Source: Fistulifera solaris
Taxonomy: Eukaryota > Bacillariophyta > Bacillariophyceae > Naviculales > Stauroneidaceae
Direction of reading: 5' to 3'
NCBI GenBank assembly: GCA_030295235.1
Contig: AP026133.1
Location: 1,240,001-1,304,000, forward strand
Length of the DNA stretch: 64,000 bases
Shown: positions 33,179-44,796 of the stretch, piece after piece
Layout: each line of letters begins with the position of its first letter
Numbering within the stretch: the stretch's first letter is position 1
Position numbers and translations under genes: made by a program
Notes under the pieces: generated by a model
Database searches by the model: none
Seen by the model: the letters and a program-made list of their open reading frames with translations, nothing else
Told to the model about the DNA's origin: nothing

Positions 33179-33543
33179 TTACAGTAATTAGCTTGATTGA
33201 CGCTTGACGCATTGTACAGAATGTGAATGAATAATGACTGCCCTACTGGTAGCTTGTTTCTAACTCTCATGCGCATCGGTATTCAGTCTTCAAGTCAAAT
33301 TAATCGTTACGTACGTAGTAGTCACACCTGTTTCGCATCTCTTTCAGTACCGCGCAATCAGTACTCTTGGAAAACACTGAACAGTAAACCCGACACCCAA
33401 AGCGACACGCGACACCCGACTCAAAACACTTGATTTGTTTTAAAATGTGCAGATCGAAAAGGCGAAAGGTGGAAAAACGATCATCGTTGGTCATAATAAA
33501 TATCCTCCACAATCCTGTCTCCCGTCGAAACATTTTAGAAATC

Positions 33544-34422
33544 ATGGCAGTAGAACCGTTCGGATTCACGGCTGTGTCGATTGGACTCGCTGTCGCGGTT
33601 CTATTGTCGTGGAGATCGAGACGAAAACGTACCTTGTCGAAATCGGGGGCTGTGGCTGGGTTTACCGTCGGTCTTGCTCTTGTTTCTACCGGCATGAGAG
33701 GATTAATACTCTTTTATTTCTATCAACTGGGAACTTGGGCTACGAAATATAAATTGCAACAAAAAATGAAATTAGACGAAACAGTTGAGCAAGGATCCGA
33801 ACGAGGAGCAACACAAGTTTTGTGTGTGAGCATCATTGCACTTTCGTTGTCACTGATTCACGCCATTTACTGCGGACCGGAGCTTTCTATCGACTTTTCA
33901 TTATCCAAGAATCAATCGTTGGCGAGTCATTTGACATGTGGTATCCTTGCGCACCACGCAACTAGTTTGGCGGATACACTAGCCAGCGAAATGGGGATAA
34001 TGGCAAACAAATCGCCATTTCTGATCACTCAACCATGGAAACGAGTTCCCCCAGGAACCAATGGTGGAGTAACTATCACCGGGCTGCTTTGGAGTCTTGT
34101 GGGAGGACTTTTGATTGGCATTTTGTACGTTATCACCGACTGGGTGGGAGGAACGCTACCGGTGCATCCTATTGCTACTATATCCTTTGCCTCCGTTTGC
34201 GGATTGCTCGGATCGGTACTCGATTCTTTCCTAGGAGCGGTTGCTCAAGCCACTTATTTTGACACGCAGATAAAGAAAGTCGTTCATACGAGTCGCGGAG
34301 GTATTGCCATTCAACTTATTTCTGGCACGAATCTACTGACGAATGAACAAGTGAACCTGGTCAGTACAGCTCTTACCACGTTTTTGGGAGGTTGGGTGCT
34401 GGCTCCGATTTTCTTTTCGTAG
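33544..34422 (+). CDS. TMEM19/DUF92 family integral membrane protein
   Basis: From the ATG at 33544 the product has 292 residues; an in-frame ATG at 33445 would add 33 basic residues. About six or seven hydrophobic segments alternate with short loops. The family signature is clear: HHATSLADTLASEMGIMA, then SPFLITQPWKRVPPGTNGGV, TITGLLWSLVGGLLIG and SFASVCGLLGSVLDSFLGA. The family includes animal TMEM19 and the plant plastid phytyl-phosphate kinase VTE6. The text here is nearer to TMEM19, with GTNGGV and SEMG, so a VTE6 role should not be assumed. No clear plastid presequence is present with the shorter start. Confidence 0.88.
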   Translation: MAVEPFGFTAVSIGLAVAVLLSWRSRRKRTLSKSGAVAGFTVGLALVSTGMRGLILFYFYQLGTWATKYKLQQKMKLDETVEQGSERGATQVLCVSIIALSLSLIHAIYCGPELSIDFSLSKNQSLASHLTCGILAHHATSLADTLASEMGIMANKSPFLITQPWKRVPPGTNGGVTITGLLWSLVGGLLIGILYVITDWVGGTLPVHPIATISFASVCGLLGSVLDSFLGAVAQATYFDTQIKKVVHTSRGGIAIQLISGTNLLTNEQVNLVSTALTTFLGGWVLAPIFFS

Positions 34423-34660
34423 AAAATTGTCAAATCATCGTTTCACCAAAATAGCAACAAAAATTCATCAGCCGATGCCACGGAACAACGAAAACTATCA
34501 GGAATGAGCATGATGCTCAGTGCAAATGATTGCCTGATTTTTTCGTGCTGATTTACATTGCATGGGTACCAAATAACTCAAAACTGTTATACGGGTGTCA
34601 ATGTGACTTAAAGTCACAGAAAGATAACAATTTGGGTCTTTAAGCGACGCAACGGGGTTA
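34423..34660. other. Intergenic, no gene seen
   Basis: Spacer between the TMEM19-like gene and the direct repeat; nothing recognised. Confidence 0.4.
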
Positions 34661-34949
34661 ATTGATGCAATACTGCTTATTTGCGGGACAATTGGTGATA
34701 AGTTGATATGGACACGATGCTCCAGCACGAAGAGGGAGACGAATGGAAACTGGGGGAGAAAGTCAACTACTAACGTCAGACCTAGCCAAAACGTATTGAT
34801 GCAATACTTTGTATACGCTTATTTGCGGGACAACTACACTTTGTAGTACACTTTGTAGTGATAATTTGATATGGACACGATGCTTCAGCAGTAAAAGGAA
34901 GACGAATGGGATGGAGTAGAAGGTCAACTACTAAACTACTAACGTCAGA
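34661..34949 (+). repeat. Diverged direct repeat, two copies
   Basis: Copy 1 is 34661-34780 and copy 2 is 34795-34949. Both run from ATTGATGCAATACT through TTATTTGCGGGACAA and GATATGGACACGATGC to CTACTAACGTCAGA. Copy 2 is longer because of an inner tandem of ACACTTTGTAGT. Confidence 0.8.
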
Positions 34950-34992
34950 TATATCCATATCGCCTAAGTAAAGCAATGCTTGCTACTCCTTA

Positions 34993-36046
34993 TTATGTTT
35001 GTTCTGTATGAAACTGAAGCTTCGAGCAGCCACAATATTTTGAATTATGAAATACCGTCGAATCGTCATGAGCAAGCATCTGTTTTGCGAAGACGTCTTG
35101 GTTTTCCGACAAGAGAAAGTGAACGCGTTCTGTAGAGCTTGAATGGTTAGCCAAAGCTGCGACAAGCAAAAGGGAGCGGATCCTTTCATTGCTAACTTGT
35201 TGCATAAGCCCGAATCGACAAAAATGGACATAATCTTGCCATTTTTCTACTTCAGTCTTCAAGCATCTAATACCGGTATCAAACACAATGAGAGAAGGAT
35301 TGTTTCGGTACCAAATGTTGAATTGATCGGAGTGTCTAACTGGTGGCGGATCCAGGTTCACAGGCGGCGGAAAAAAGTTTTCGAAGACGAGGGTGCTCCG
35401 CAGCGGCGTTCAAAATTCCCATTGAATGAAATTCAAATGTGTCGTCCTTACAATCAACGCCCAATGTTTCGAGGCTTGTATTGGCGTGCAGCATATTGAT
35501 CATGTATTCATCAAAGACATTGCAGCAATAGGACTGTCAGAAATTACTGCCTGAAAGCGTAGATCTTTCAGACGACACTCGGTAAAAAGACAACGCATTA
35601 AATCGATCCCGAAACGTAAACTCGTTGTACTCCCCGTACACGCGATCCGACCGAGAAAAATGCAAGTCAAGATTATGCGCTCTCATTGTACCATTTCGGA
35701 TAGCTTCATTAATAGCGTCGAGTTGACCTTCTTCCACAGAAAGGCGGCAGACATTGTCAAGGTCGCCGATCCAAAGACGTCGTAGTCGTTCAACGCTGCG
35801 TAAGAATGGATCAAGGGTCTTCATGCGATGCAATTTTTTCAAGCGGATATCGCCTTTTTTTATAACACGCTTGATGCGAGTGCTCATGATTGATGTTCTT
35901 CTTGACTTGTTGCGAACTAAAGAAGAAGATCTACTGGCCTGTGAAGGAATGATGATGATGGTGCGCGAGGTGATCGTTGATCGTCCTCCCGCACGCCGCA
36001 GGGGCGGGGGAAGTGTGGCCATGTTATAGGTCCTTGAGTGTGGCAT
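34993..36046 (-). CDS. Probable LRR-like protein, disrupted reading frame
   Basis: Three minus-strand pieces read as one protein. From an ATG at 36046 a basic N-terminus leads to RLRRLWIGDLDNVCRLSVEE and NEFTFRDRFNALSFYRV. A TGA at 35537-35539 follows, within TTTCTGACAG, which could be a splice acceptor. The same frame continues VFDEYMINMLHANTSLETLG, which looks like an LRR. It then needs a one-base change in the A run 35371-35376 to continue through NPSLIVFDTGIRCLKTEVEK and ERVHFLLSENQDVF to 34993. I recall similar C-termini in diatom LRR-like proteins but cannot name a function. It may be intact with an intron plus one indel, or a young pseudogene. Confidence 0.5.
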
Positions 36047-36552
36047 GTCTTTGTATTCACGCCGACGCGCGTTTAATTAACATGCGCGTATGAATAAACT
36101 ATTGAAGAGTATCTGGAATTACGTAGTACTGGTATGGATTCCGCAGAAAACAAGCGGTTGTAGATGGCAGTGGAAGCCGAAGAAAAATGCAAATGAACGT
36201 CAAATTTGCATTCTGACTTGAGGAAATTACTACTAGGAATTAGGAATAAATATCAGTATAGTCTTACTCGTATTAATTGACTGTACAAGTACCTGTAATC
36301 ATCTTCTGTAATGCTTCGTAAATACGAAGTAGATAAATAAGGTTACGGTTAGTACGTCTGTCCTCCACTCCTTCTCCTGCCATCCATCATTCATTTTGCA
36401 ACAACCAACCATACTGGTACCAGTAAGTTCATCGACACAGAAAAAAAAGCAAACGAATGCACCGACAAATAATAATAATCTCTTCTGCAATCCTAAACTA
36501 TCGATTCAAGTTGTTGTGAATAATTCTTTCCTCTTTCTTTTACAGAATCATC
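36047..36552. other. Intergenic between divergent genes
   Basis: About 500 bases that must hold the promoters of the minus-strand gene ending upstream and of MAK16. AT-rich; no element recognised. Confidence 0.45.
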
Positions 36553-37491
36553 ATGCAGCACGATGAGATGATATGGCAGGTCATCAACCACCAATTTTGT
36601 TCATACAAAACCACCATTGGGAAAGCCCTTTCCGACAAGACCCATTTCTGTCGGCATCCCTATTCGGTGACGGGTCTTTGCAATCGCACCAGTTGCCCTC
36701 TGGCGAATTCGAAATATGCTACAATTCGTGAGGAAGAAGGAAAAATCAGTCTGTACATCAAGACTGTAGAACGAGCGCATTCCCCCAAGAATCTTTGGGA
36801 ACGCATCACTTTATCACGGAACTACAGCAAAGCCCTCGCGCAAATCGACGAACATTTAGCGTACTTTCCCAAAGTATTGATTCATCGCAACAAACAAAGA
36901 TTGACGAAAATACATCAATACTTGATTCGTATGAGAAAGATTGAACTAAAGGCACGGGCCGGTCGGAAAGCCAAGGTGGTCGGTATTCATCGAAAAATTG
37001 AACAAAGAGAAGAACGTCGAGAGAGAAAGGCTTTGATTGCTGCCAAGTTAGAAAAGTCTATCGAGAAAGAGCTGGTACAACGTTTGGCGAAAGGAGCGTA
37101 TGGTGATATTTACAACTTTCCCGAAATGTCGTACAACAAGGCGCTCGATCATGCCGAGGAAGAAGAAGAAGAAGAAGTGGAGGAGGAGACTGAATCAGAA
37201 AGCGAGGAAGAAGAAGATGGTCTTGTTGAATATGTGGAAGACTTGGAGTCTGAAGAAGAGGAAATGGAAGATGACATGGAAGATATGGATTACATGGGAG
37301 ACGGCAAATGGGGTAAAGGAAGTGACGATGATTCGGACGAATCAAACGATAGTAGTTCCGACTCCGATGACGAAAACCCCAAGAAGCCCAAGAAGGAAAA
37401 CAGAAGACGAGGTCCTCGAGTAGAGATTGAGTTCGAGGAGGAGAGAGAAGACGAACAGCAAGAAATGGTGGCCGCAACGAATGATTGGTAG
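36553..37491 (+). CDS. MAK16: Ribosome biogenesis protein MAK16
   Basis: A 312-residue protein, full length for the family. The N-terminus [19 protein letters not shown], then [20 protein letters not shown], is the conserved zinc/iron-binding Cys arrangement of MAK16. It is followed by [20 protein letters not shown] and [20 protein letters not shown], all family hallmarks. The C-terminal third is a long acidic tract ([20 protein letters not shown]) ending in a basic stretch. MAK16 binds early pre-60S particles in the nucleolus with RPF1 and is needed for 5.8S/25S rRNA maturation. There is no intron in the coding part. It is about 2.5 kb from an AFG2-type ATPase, also a 60S factor. Confidence 0.97.
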   Translation: MQHDEMIWQVINHQFCSYKTTIGKALSDKTHFCRHPYSVTGLCNRTSCPLANSKYATIREEEGKISLYIKTVERAHSPKNLWERITLSRNYSKALAQIDEHLAYFPKVLIHRNKQRLTKIHQYLIRMRKIELKARAGRKAKVVGIHRKIEQREERRERKALIAAKLEKSIEKELVQRLAKGAYGDIYNFPEMSYNKALDHAEEEEEEEVEEETESESEEEEDGLVEYVEDLESEEEEMEDDMEDMDYMGDGKWGKGSDDDSDESNDSSSDSDDENPKKPKKENRRRGPRVEIEFEEEREDEQQEMVAATNDW

Positions 37492-37952
37492 TTTTCCTAT
37501 TCAGCTTTTCTAAAACTAAGTGTAATTTTTCTAAATTTGATTTGCTACTTATGCTTTAGGCTTTTCATGGTTGTATTCATTTGATAGGTTTTTCATCGGA
37601 TCCAGAGTTAGGCGCAAGGAGTTACAGTTTTACAGGCGACGATCTCGTGTCCCGTCTATTAGCTCGTCGAAATCGAAGAATCCGTTAGTGCTTCTACGAC
37701 ACGATTACATTTTGTAAGTAATTTTCTGAGCTTCACCCGGTACCGTACTTTTGGATACGCACGCGCACGCGTGCTAAGACGATGATGAGCAATGCGCGGC
37801 TCGGCTGTCGGCAATCCGCAAACACAAACAAAACAAGAAACAAGGCATTTATCACTATAACTTGTTGTGGATTCAGGTCTCGTGTGCTTTCCCTATTGTT
37901 TTCACGACAGTTGAGGAAAAAGGAGCCCTCTGAACGGCAAGCTTAACGAGAA
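37492..37952. other. Intergenic, no gene seen
   Basis: Spacer of about 460 bases between MAK16 and the NTT gene, presumably terminator and promoter; CACGCGCACGCGTG-like text lies near 37760. Confidence 0.45.
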
Positions 37953-39908
37953 ATGTCGCCGCAAAATGACCCTTTTCCGATGAGTTCTCCGGAGGCACAG
38001 CGCCTTGCGGCATCGGTAGGAAAAGGTGAAGGAGGTCAAACCAGTCAATCCTGGAGTTCTATGAATACGCAGTCTGCAGGAAAAGGACCTCGAGGTGAAG
38101 CAATTGAAGCAATCAGTGCGTCGAAAGGTCTCATTAAAGGTGAAAGCAAGTCGTATGATCAAGAAAACGACGAGCAAAATGAAGACGAGTTCTTTGATCG
38201 ACCAATGTGGGAGTCTCATGGGAACTCTTCAGAACGAAGAATGACACGCGTGTTGCGGATACTTGAAAGGATCTTCAAACGACTCTATGGTGACAAACTT
38301 CCACCGGCAGAAATGATACGAACCCTTTGCTTGGCTTCAACGCTTTTCTTTATGATTGGTGGCTACTGGTTGTTGCGCTCTTTGAAAGACCCTGTCCTGT
38401 CGGCTCTTTGCGGAATTGAGACTATCCCGAAAGCCAAGATTGTGTCAGTTTTCGTCGTTCTTGGCGTCGTTTCGATTTACAATCATTTACTGGACTCGGA
38501 TATCCCCAAGCATCGTCTTTTCTACATCTTCGGGACGTTTTACTTCGGGGCATTCATTGTTATTGCTCTGCTGCTAATGCACCCAACTATCGGACTGAAA
38601 AATGAAAAACCGAATCCATATCGACTTTTGGGATGGATTAGTTACTGCACGATCGAATCCTTCGGTTCCGTCATGGTCAGTTTGTTCTGGTCCTTTGCCA
38701 ACTCGAACATTACACTCGAGACAGCCAAAGCCAGTTACGGAATTATTGTTGCTACTGCACAGATCGGAAGTATTATCGGTCCGACGGTAGCTAGATTTGC
38801 GGAAACATTAGGGTAAGTGTATTTTGAAAAGTGGTTTTTGCTCTGATTGGCGCTCGTTTCACTCATGCGAATCGTCGCGCACCGCAATCGCAGCGTGGCT
38901 TCGTGTTACATGATCGGTGCGCTCTGTATGTTGTTGCTGCAAGGAACGATGCGGTTTTACATAGCCACCTATGGTGTTCAGGATAGAAATACCAGCAACC
39001 TCACAACAACAAAGAAAGCCAAGACCGGAATTTTGGAGGGGCTGCATCTCTTTGCGAAACACAACTATGTGAAGGGAATCTTTGCCATCAGTTGCTTATT
39101 CATGGTTGAGGTTACTATTGTTGACTTTACGATGAAACTTCTCGCGAAAGAGTACTTTGCCGAGGAATATCCTTGCGAAATGGGAATGGACTGCTACGAC
39201 GCACTGACAGGGGAACACGGAACATCAGCTCAAGCCACCGCTGCATTTGCCTCGTTCATGGGTCTTTTTGGACAGGCTACGAACTCCTTGTCGTTTTTGT
39301 TTAGTTTGTTTGGAACCAGCGCGGTGATTCGCTTTCTTGGCCTCCGATTGACACTTCTACTTTTTCCTTCCCTTTGTTTGTGCGTCATCATTTTTGTAAG
39401 ACTTTATCCAACTCTCTATGTTGTTTTTGGTGCTATGATGTTGCTAAAAGCAAATTCGTACGCACTCAACAATCCTACCAAAGAAATCCTTTACCAACCC
39501 ACCAGTTCTGCGGTGCGGTACAAAGCGAAGAGTTGGATCGATATTTTTGGTGCACGAGGTTCCAAAGCCCTTGGCAGTCTTGTTACGAATTTCTTTTCGG
39601 ATAGTGCCGCTAATCTAATTGCAAACGGAAGCTTCGTGGGAATGGGAGTTGCATCGTTTCTAATCTGGAATGCACGTTTCATGGGAAAGAAATTTGATGA
39701 GTACATCGAGACCGGGTATATCGTGGGCGGCGACGATGAAGATCAAGGTGAAAATGAATACACAAGTGTGGAAATGGCGTCTTCGCAGAACGATAAAGAG
39801 GAAACAAGTTGTGCTATTGACGAAGATGACGAATTGAGCCATGAAGAGGAGGGACAAGGCTCCGATGCCGCGGATAATTCAAAGAAGGCCAAGGTACAAA
39901 TGGTATAG
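37953..39908 (+). CDS. Nucleotide transporter (NTT/TLC family), two exons
   Basis: Exons 37953-38812 and 38894-39908, giving about 624 residues. The 81-bp intron (GGGTAAGT...CGCAG) joins TTA-GG with C-GTG and keeps the frame. An acidic cytoplasmic N-terminus is followed by eleven or twelve membrane segments. Family marks are [20 protein letters not shown] early, [20 protein letters not shown] mid-protein, and [20 protein letters not shown] with [16 protein letters not shown] late. The C-terminus is acidic and soluble. NTT proteins exchange ATP/ADP or carry nucleotides across plastid or ER membranes; diatoms have several isoforms. Substrate and membrane cannot be read from the sequence. No plastid AF signal is obvious at the N-terminus. 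Confidence 0.92.
38813..38893 (+). other. Intron of the NTT gene
   Basis: GTAAGTGTAT donor at 38813 and AATCGCAG acceptor ending at 38893, 81 bp. Confidence 0.85.
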
Positions 39909-39995
39909 TGGGTCTGACGCGGCCATCAATGATAAAAATGATTACTTCTTATGTTATCTCCAAAATGAGCTATTTGTGTTTTCATCCCCATGTCA

Positions 39996-42624
39996 TCACT
40001 GGACTGTGAGACTGTACGACGAGTAGAAGTCGAGCATTTCTGAAGTTATCTGCTTGGGAGTTGAACGGATTGCCTGTAGTAGATGGCGCATACCAATCGT
40101 TACGTTTGTTGGATCCACTGCGCGAACATCACTCTCTTCCAATGCAAGCAAAGCTGCATCCTTACAAATCGCTACGACCTCTGCACCAGAAAACCCATCA
40201 CTGATGTCGTCGCTTGCCAGCAGATCAAACTTAACGTCTTCATCCAATGACTTGGCGCTGAGATTGAGCTTGAATATTTGCGCACGACTTTTCATGTCTG
40301 GAACGCCAACGTATATCTTTCGATCGATTCTTCCGGGCCGTGTGAGCGCGCTATCCAGCAAGTCAGGCCGGTTTGTCGCGCCAACAACGACTACTCGTCG
40401 TGCCTTGCCTCCGAAAGACGAATGAGAAATACCGTCAAGTTCTGTCAGCAGCTGAGATAGTAAGCGCCCACTACTTGTAGAATCGGCACTACCACGCTTT
40501 GAAGCAATGGCATCAAGCTCGTCGAAAAAAATAATAGAAGGACTGGCCATTCGAGCTCTTTTTAAATAGTGATGCTAGCGCACGTTCACTTTCTCCAAGC
40601 CATTTACTCAAAAGCTCTGGTCCTTTCACTGCAAGAAAATTCATTTTGCCTTGGGTCGCGAGAGCTCTTGCCATTAAGGTTTTGGAACATCCCGGCGGTC
40701 CATAAAGAAGGATGCCATTGGGCGCGGATATTCCTAGATCTCGGAAAGCAGTGCTATGCTCGTCTGGAAAATCAATGGCATCCTTTATTTGCCTCTTCAC
40801 GGCTTCCATTCCACCGATCGAAGACCACTTTACTTCAGGAATTTCAACTGTTATTGCTTTGATCGTGGAAGGTTTTGTCGCCCGGATAGAAGATTGCAGG
40901 TCTGTAAGTTTCAAATCGGCTTCGAATTCCGTACTGTTTTGTAATGAGTGAACTGATGCTGCCCTTATCGCCTCTTTCATCGCAAGCACGCAATCAGAGC
41001 CACTGAAACCCTTTGCAAGTTTACCAAGATCCAACCAATCATCCACATTAAGTGAATTCGCCGTGACTTTCATTCTCTGAAGTAAAAATTTCATTATGTC
41101 CACTCGAGTTGACGGTTGATCCGGCAAAGGGACTTCGATTTCCGTATCCAGCCGCCCTGGTCGTCGAATGGCAGCGTCCAGCAGAGAGGGATTGTTTGTA
41201 ATAGCAATGACAGCAAAAGGGTGCTCCATTTTGTTCGAGACTCCGTCCATGAGCGCAAGCAGCGTTGCAGCCAATTGATCGGTAGCACTAGTCGAGCTAC
41301 CTCTCCGGGGGCATATGAGATGCACGTCATCTAAAATTAATAGCTTGCTGCGAGTGGACGAATCAAAGAATGAAGTAAGAGATCGCTCTGCTTCTCCGAC
41401 TACCGCCGCTTTGGATCGAAGTGATGTGCAGCTTACGTATGTCACATCGTAAGATCGCATCTTGAGCTCTCGTTCGATTTGTTTCGCTACTTGGCTCTTT
41501 CCTACGCCACTCGGACCGTGCAACAGCACACCTTTGGGAGGTTTCATTCGAACTTCACCATAAGAAAATAGATCGCTGCGTTCTAAGCTAGTTTCCAGAA
41601 AGGCTCTCAATGAACTCAATGTATCATCGAGGCCGACCACTAATGGTTCTTCATCGTACACAGTCGCTTTTGCTTCGTCGTTTTTCGTGCGACAAATCAC
41701 TTGAGTATCTTTGTGAATTCTATACAATCGACAATCCGTTTTTTGTATGAGACTTTTCAAATAGTTTTCTTTGTCCCCGTCCCCGTCGTTATCGCTTACG
41801 ATTTCGTTTTCCTCCAAAGACATTAGTTTGAATGCTGCATCAAAGGTACAGTCTCGGGAGACGCCTCAATGGACTCGAGCATTACATCGATGGTCCTCCC
41901 CTGGAATAAAATGTTAATTGTTTCGCCTTTTCGAAAATATCGACCCACACAATTCGCCAGTACTATTCTTTCCAAGACTCGTAGGGCTGATGTTAAGACC
42001 ATGTCTCCTTCTATCTCCGATCGTAGATCAACTCTCACTGCATCGGAACAGACATTCTGTGCAACAAAATGTCCCATAGCCGACACCTTCGGTATGATCC
42101 AGTATTTCTCCTGTATTTGAGAGCTTCGTATGGACGGAGAAGCTCTCGGATTCGATGGAGTGGATGGTGAAGGAAGGCCGTCTCGCTTAAATGAAAATCC
42201 CTTTTTATCATCCGGTGTTCGTGGTGGAATACTGCTTGTCGTGTCGATGGGGTTTTGCGGGGGCTTTGTTGTTAATTGCGATCCTATAGGCGACACAATG
42301 ACGGTTCCTGGTGTTGCTGTTTTGGTTTTAGAGCTTGGTTGCCCCGGACTCTGGCGCTCGGAGCGAGAAATGGCAGCACTAGCAATGACTATTGATGATA
42401 CTTTTTGCACCACGCCATCTCCCGTCAACGAAATAAGTATAAGTTCATCTTTCACTCTTACATTTAGCAGAGAAGCATCGTGCTCAGAAACGTTAATAAC
42501 TGTCGTTTGTTTCGAAATAGACGAGCTCTGCGTTGCCCATATCACACGAACAGGTAGGAGTTTACTGGTCTCTGCTTTTAAAATATTATCTGCAGTAGCA
42601 CTATCACCTTTTGTTGTCTCTCAT
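39996..42624 (-). CDS. AFG2: AFG2/SPATA5-type AAA+ ATPase with frame breaks
   Basis: A tandem AAA protein of about 875 residues from an ATG at 42624 (accATGaga). The N-terminal region is a Cdc48-N-like fold. D1 has GVLLHGPSGVGKSQ (Walker A), LLILDDVHLI (Walker B with Asp where Glu is usual) and RRPGRLDTEIEV. D2 has NGILLYGPPGCSKTLMARAL, NFLAVKGPELLSKWLGESER, SIIFFDELDAI and TRPGRIDRKIYV. The GCSKT Walker A and NFLAVKGPEL are typical of AFG2. AFG2 strips Rlp24 from cytoplasmic pre-60S particles. Reading it whole needs one-base changes near 42609-42612, 41856-41858 and 40559-40563. The first and last are T runs and the middle is GGG. Confidence 0.88.
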
Positions 42625-43010
42625 GGTTCTTTTTACGTGTCATGTTGTAAAGTAATGTCCTTCAGCATCATTTGAAAGAAACCCAGGCAATCGGATTGAA
42701 TGCAAATGGGTGCTTTGTTGATGAAGAATTTTCGCGGTTTTCGTGGATGTTGTGAACTCGTGAAACAAACGAAACACGAGTTGGTCGCAAGAGCTATTAT
42801 CTTCCTTCTCGCTATGAAACTAGTAAAACTCTGGATGTTTCCTAAACTCTCTCGGCTATCAAATCAAGTAGGCGAGCTTAAGTATAGACATATAGAATGA
42901 TATCATACACAAAGCAGACAGATTATTGTGTACAGAGTCAAACCGTGAAATGCGATTGAAGTAAACAAAATCATCAGGCAACCGCTATATGGTCAGTCGT
43001 CTCGTGTCAT
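42625..43010. other. Intergenic, no gene seen
   Basis: About 385 bases between AFG2 and the 3' end of the next minus-strand gene. Confidence 0.45.
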
Positions 43011-44796
43011 TCACCCCCATAAAGATTCGTCGTTCTCCCAGTTCATATTTACGAGAGGATCTGGGCTGGAATTTGGTGGCTGCTTTACAGAGTGACCTTG
43101 TCTCTCTTTCGCGTCGACCGGGCGTCCACCTATGTCAACTTCGACACCGTCGTCGAAAAAGCGAAAGGCCAACGGAGCCCCAATCAAGCGTGTTTCATTC
43201 TCGTTCGGAGGCGGCTCGTTCTCTTTGAGATTGTTTTTGTGATCCACATCAAGTCGTTGCCTTTTACTAGTGATTCGTTTCCTTTCCTCCTCCTTGCTTA
43301 GAATTGAAGTGGCTTCAGTCGCGTTCACACCATTCACTGCCCGCTTACTAGATGAAAAACTATCTCGGGAAGCATCTGAATTCATGCTTGCTTGTTGAAT
43401 CTTTCTATGCGACAGCATACAACTCTTCTTGCTTTCTTCTTTTTTACGCTCTGACGAGTCCGACTTGTTGTTGGCCTTAACGTCATCTTGCGCTCTGCTC
43501 TTGAAGCGTTCTATTCCCTTAGGAAATTCATCTCCCTGGATATCTTCATTGAAGTTCTCATTGCTTTTCAGTAAGTTGAGGTTGAATTTGCTCTGGCCCA
43601 GAACCCATCTTTCGCTAAAATCAGGACGCTCATTGATCTCAAAGTTCTCTCCGTTGCAAGAAGCGAATGTTTCACTCGGCATTCTCGAGGACGAAAAAGC
43701 AGTTGCTGTATCCAAAGGGGGATGATTTTCTATGTTTGGGCTGGCTCCGAAATCGTTGGTATCGTACTCGGGGTGTATATTCGTCATGCAGTTTAGCGAA
43801 TCTTGATGCAGTGAATGCTCTCCCGCCACGTGTCGCTCAAAAGGCAAAGGTCCCATACCCAAGTTACTGCACATTGATGCCGCGTCCCGATCAAATGTCA
43901 CGGTCCGGTTCCGAAAGTGCGCTATTCCTCGTTCCGAGTCTTTCGGTATCGGAGCTAATTGGTGAGCAAGAGTGTCATCGCCCTGAAATGCATAACAGTG
44001 CTGCGAGAATGCCACATCTGCGTGGTCGCGATTCATTGCGTAATAGTCATACTCATTCGGTGGAAGAGTTGCGTAGTGTACAAATTGTTCACGATTTTTC
44101 CATCCATTGTGATCTCCAGACTGAGGGCCTTGATAGTGCGCAGCATTTTGATGTTGATAAGTAGCGTCGCAAGAAAGTAGCATTTCTCCCGGAGGTGGGA
44201 GCATTTGCTGTTCGAAATAAGTAGGATTAGCTGGATTATTTTTCTCGTATCCGTACGATGCAGGATGATGGGGCTCAAGAAAGGCGCAGTGTTGTTGTTG
44301 CAGCCGTGCGTGAGGTGAACGACTTAGGTGATCTTGATAAGGATCACAACGCTGAAAGAAAGCCGGATTCGCTGCAACCGGGATCTCGTGCCAAGATGTC
44401 GCTCTGTTATCTCGGTTAGGCTGAGGAAGAATCGTTCCCGGAGGGTAGCCACTCTCTTGATGCAGATGATGAAGGGGGCAGCGTGCAGGACTAGACGGTG
44501 TAACGGCTCGCCTATAGAGAGGATCAGCCCATTTTGAATACGTTCCCGTCACTAGCACACAAGAAAGGAGTCAGCGCATGAAGGAAACTCATTGAACTGA
44601 TTGATAAGAAATACTTACGCCCTCTTATGCTTCTTCTAACAAAACTGGGATGTCGTTTTGTCGTCGTTGAAGGCTCATGCGAAATTGAGATTCTCGGCGA
44701 CGGCAAATCTCCCAAAGACGCTCGCCTTTCGAAAGACCTATTCATACGCGACTTCAGTCTATTCGCGCCAGAAGTCATCCATTTATCTCCTGTCAT
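43011..44796 (-). CDS. Disordered His/Pro/Gln-rich protein, two exons, function unknown
   Basis: Exon 1 is 44796-44619 (MTGDKWMTSGANRLKSRMNR, then RRASLGDLPSPRISI and HPSFVRRSIRG). Exon 2 is 44551-43011. The 67-bp intron has GTAAGT and GTGTGCTAG ends and keeps the frame (AGA GGG C / TG ACG). The product is about 572 residues, mostly low-complexity and rich in His, Pro, Gln, Asn and Ser, with a charged C-terminal third (RKKEESKKSCMLSHRK, EERKRITSKRQRLDVDHK). Three basic clusters could act in nuclear import. No folded domain is recognised and no membrane segment is present. RRxSLGD-type sites in exon 1 resemble basophilic kinase targets (inference). Confidence 0.7.
44552..44618 (-). other. Intron of the disordered-protein gene
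   Basis: Donor GTAAGT from 44618, acceptor AG at 44553-44552, 67 bp. Confidence 0.75.

Noticed and set aside
33544-34422. Calling the DUF92 gene VTE6 (phytyl-phosphate kinase)
   Set aside because: The motif set fits TMEM19 at least as well and no plastid presequence is evident; only the family name is safe.
36553-42624. Ribosome-biogenesis operon of MAK16 and AFG2
   Set aside because: The genes are on opposite strands with an unrelated transporter between them; eukaryotic neighbours of this kind are usually chance.
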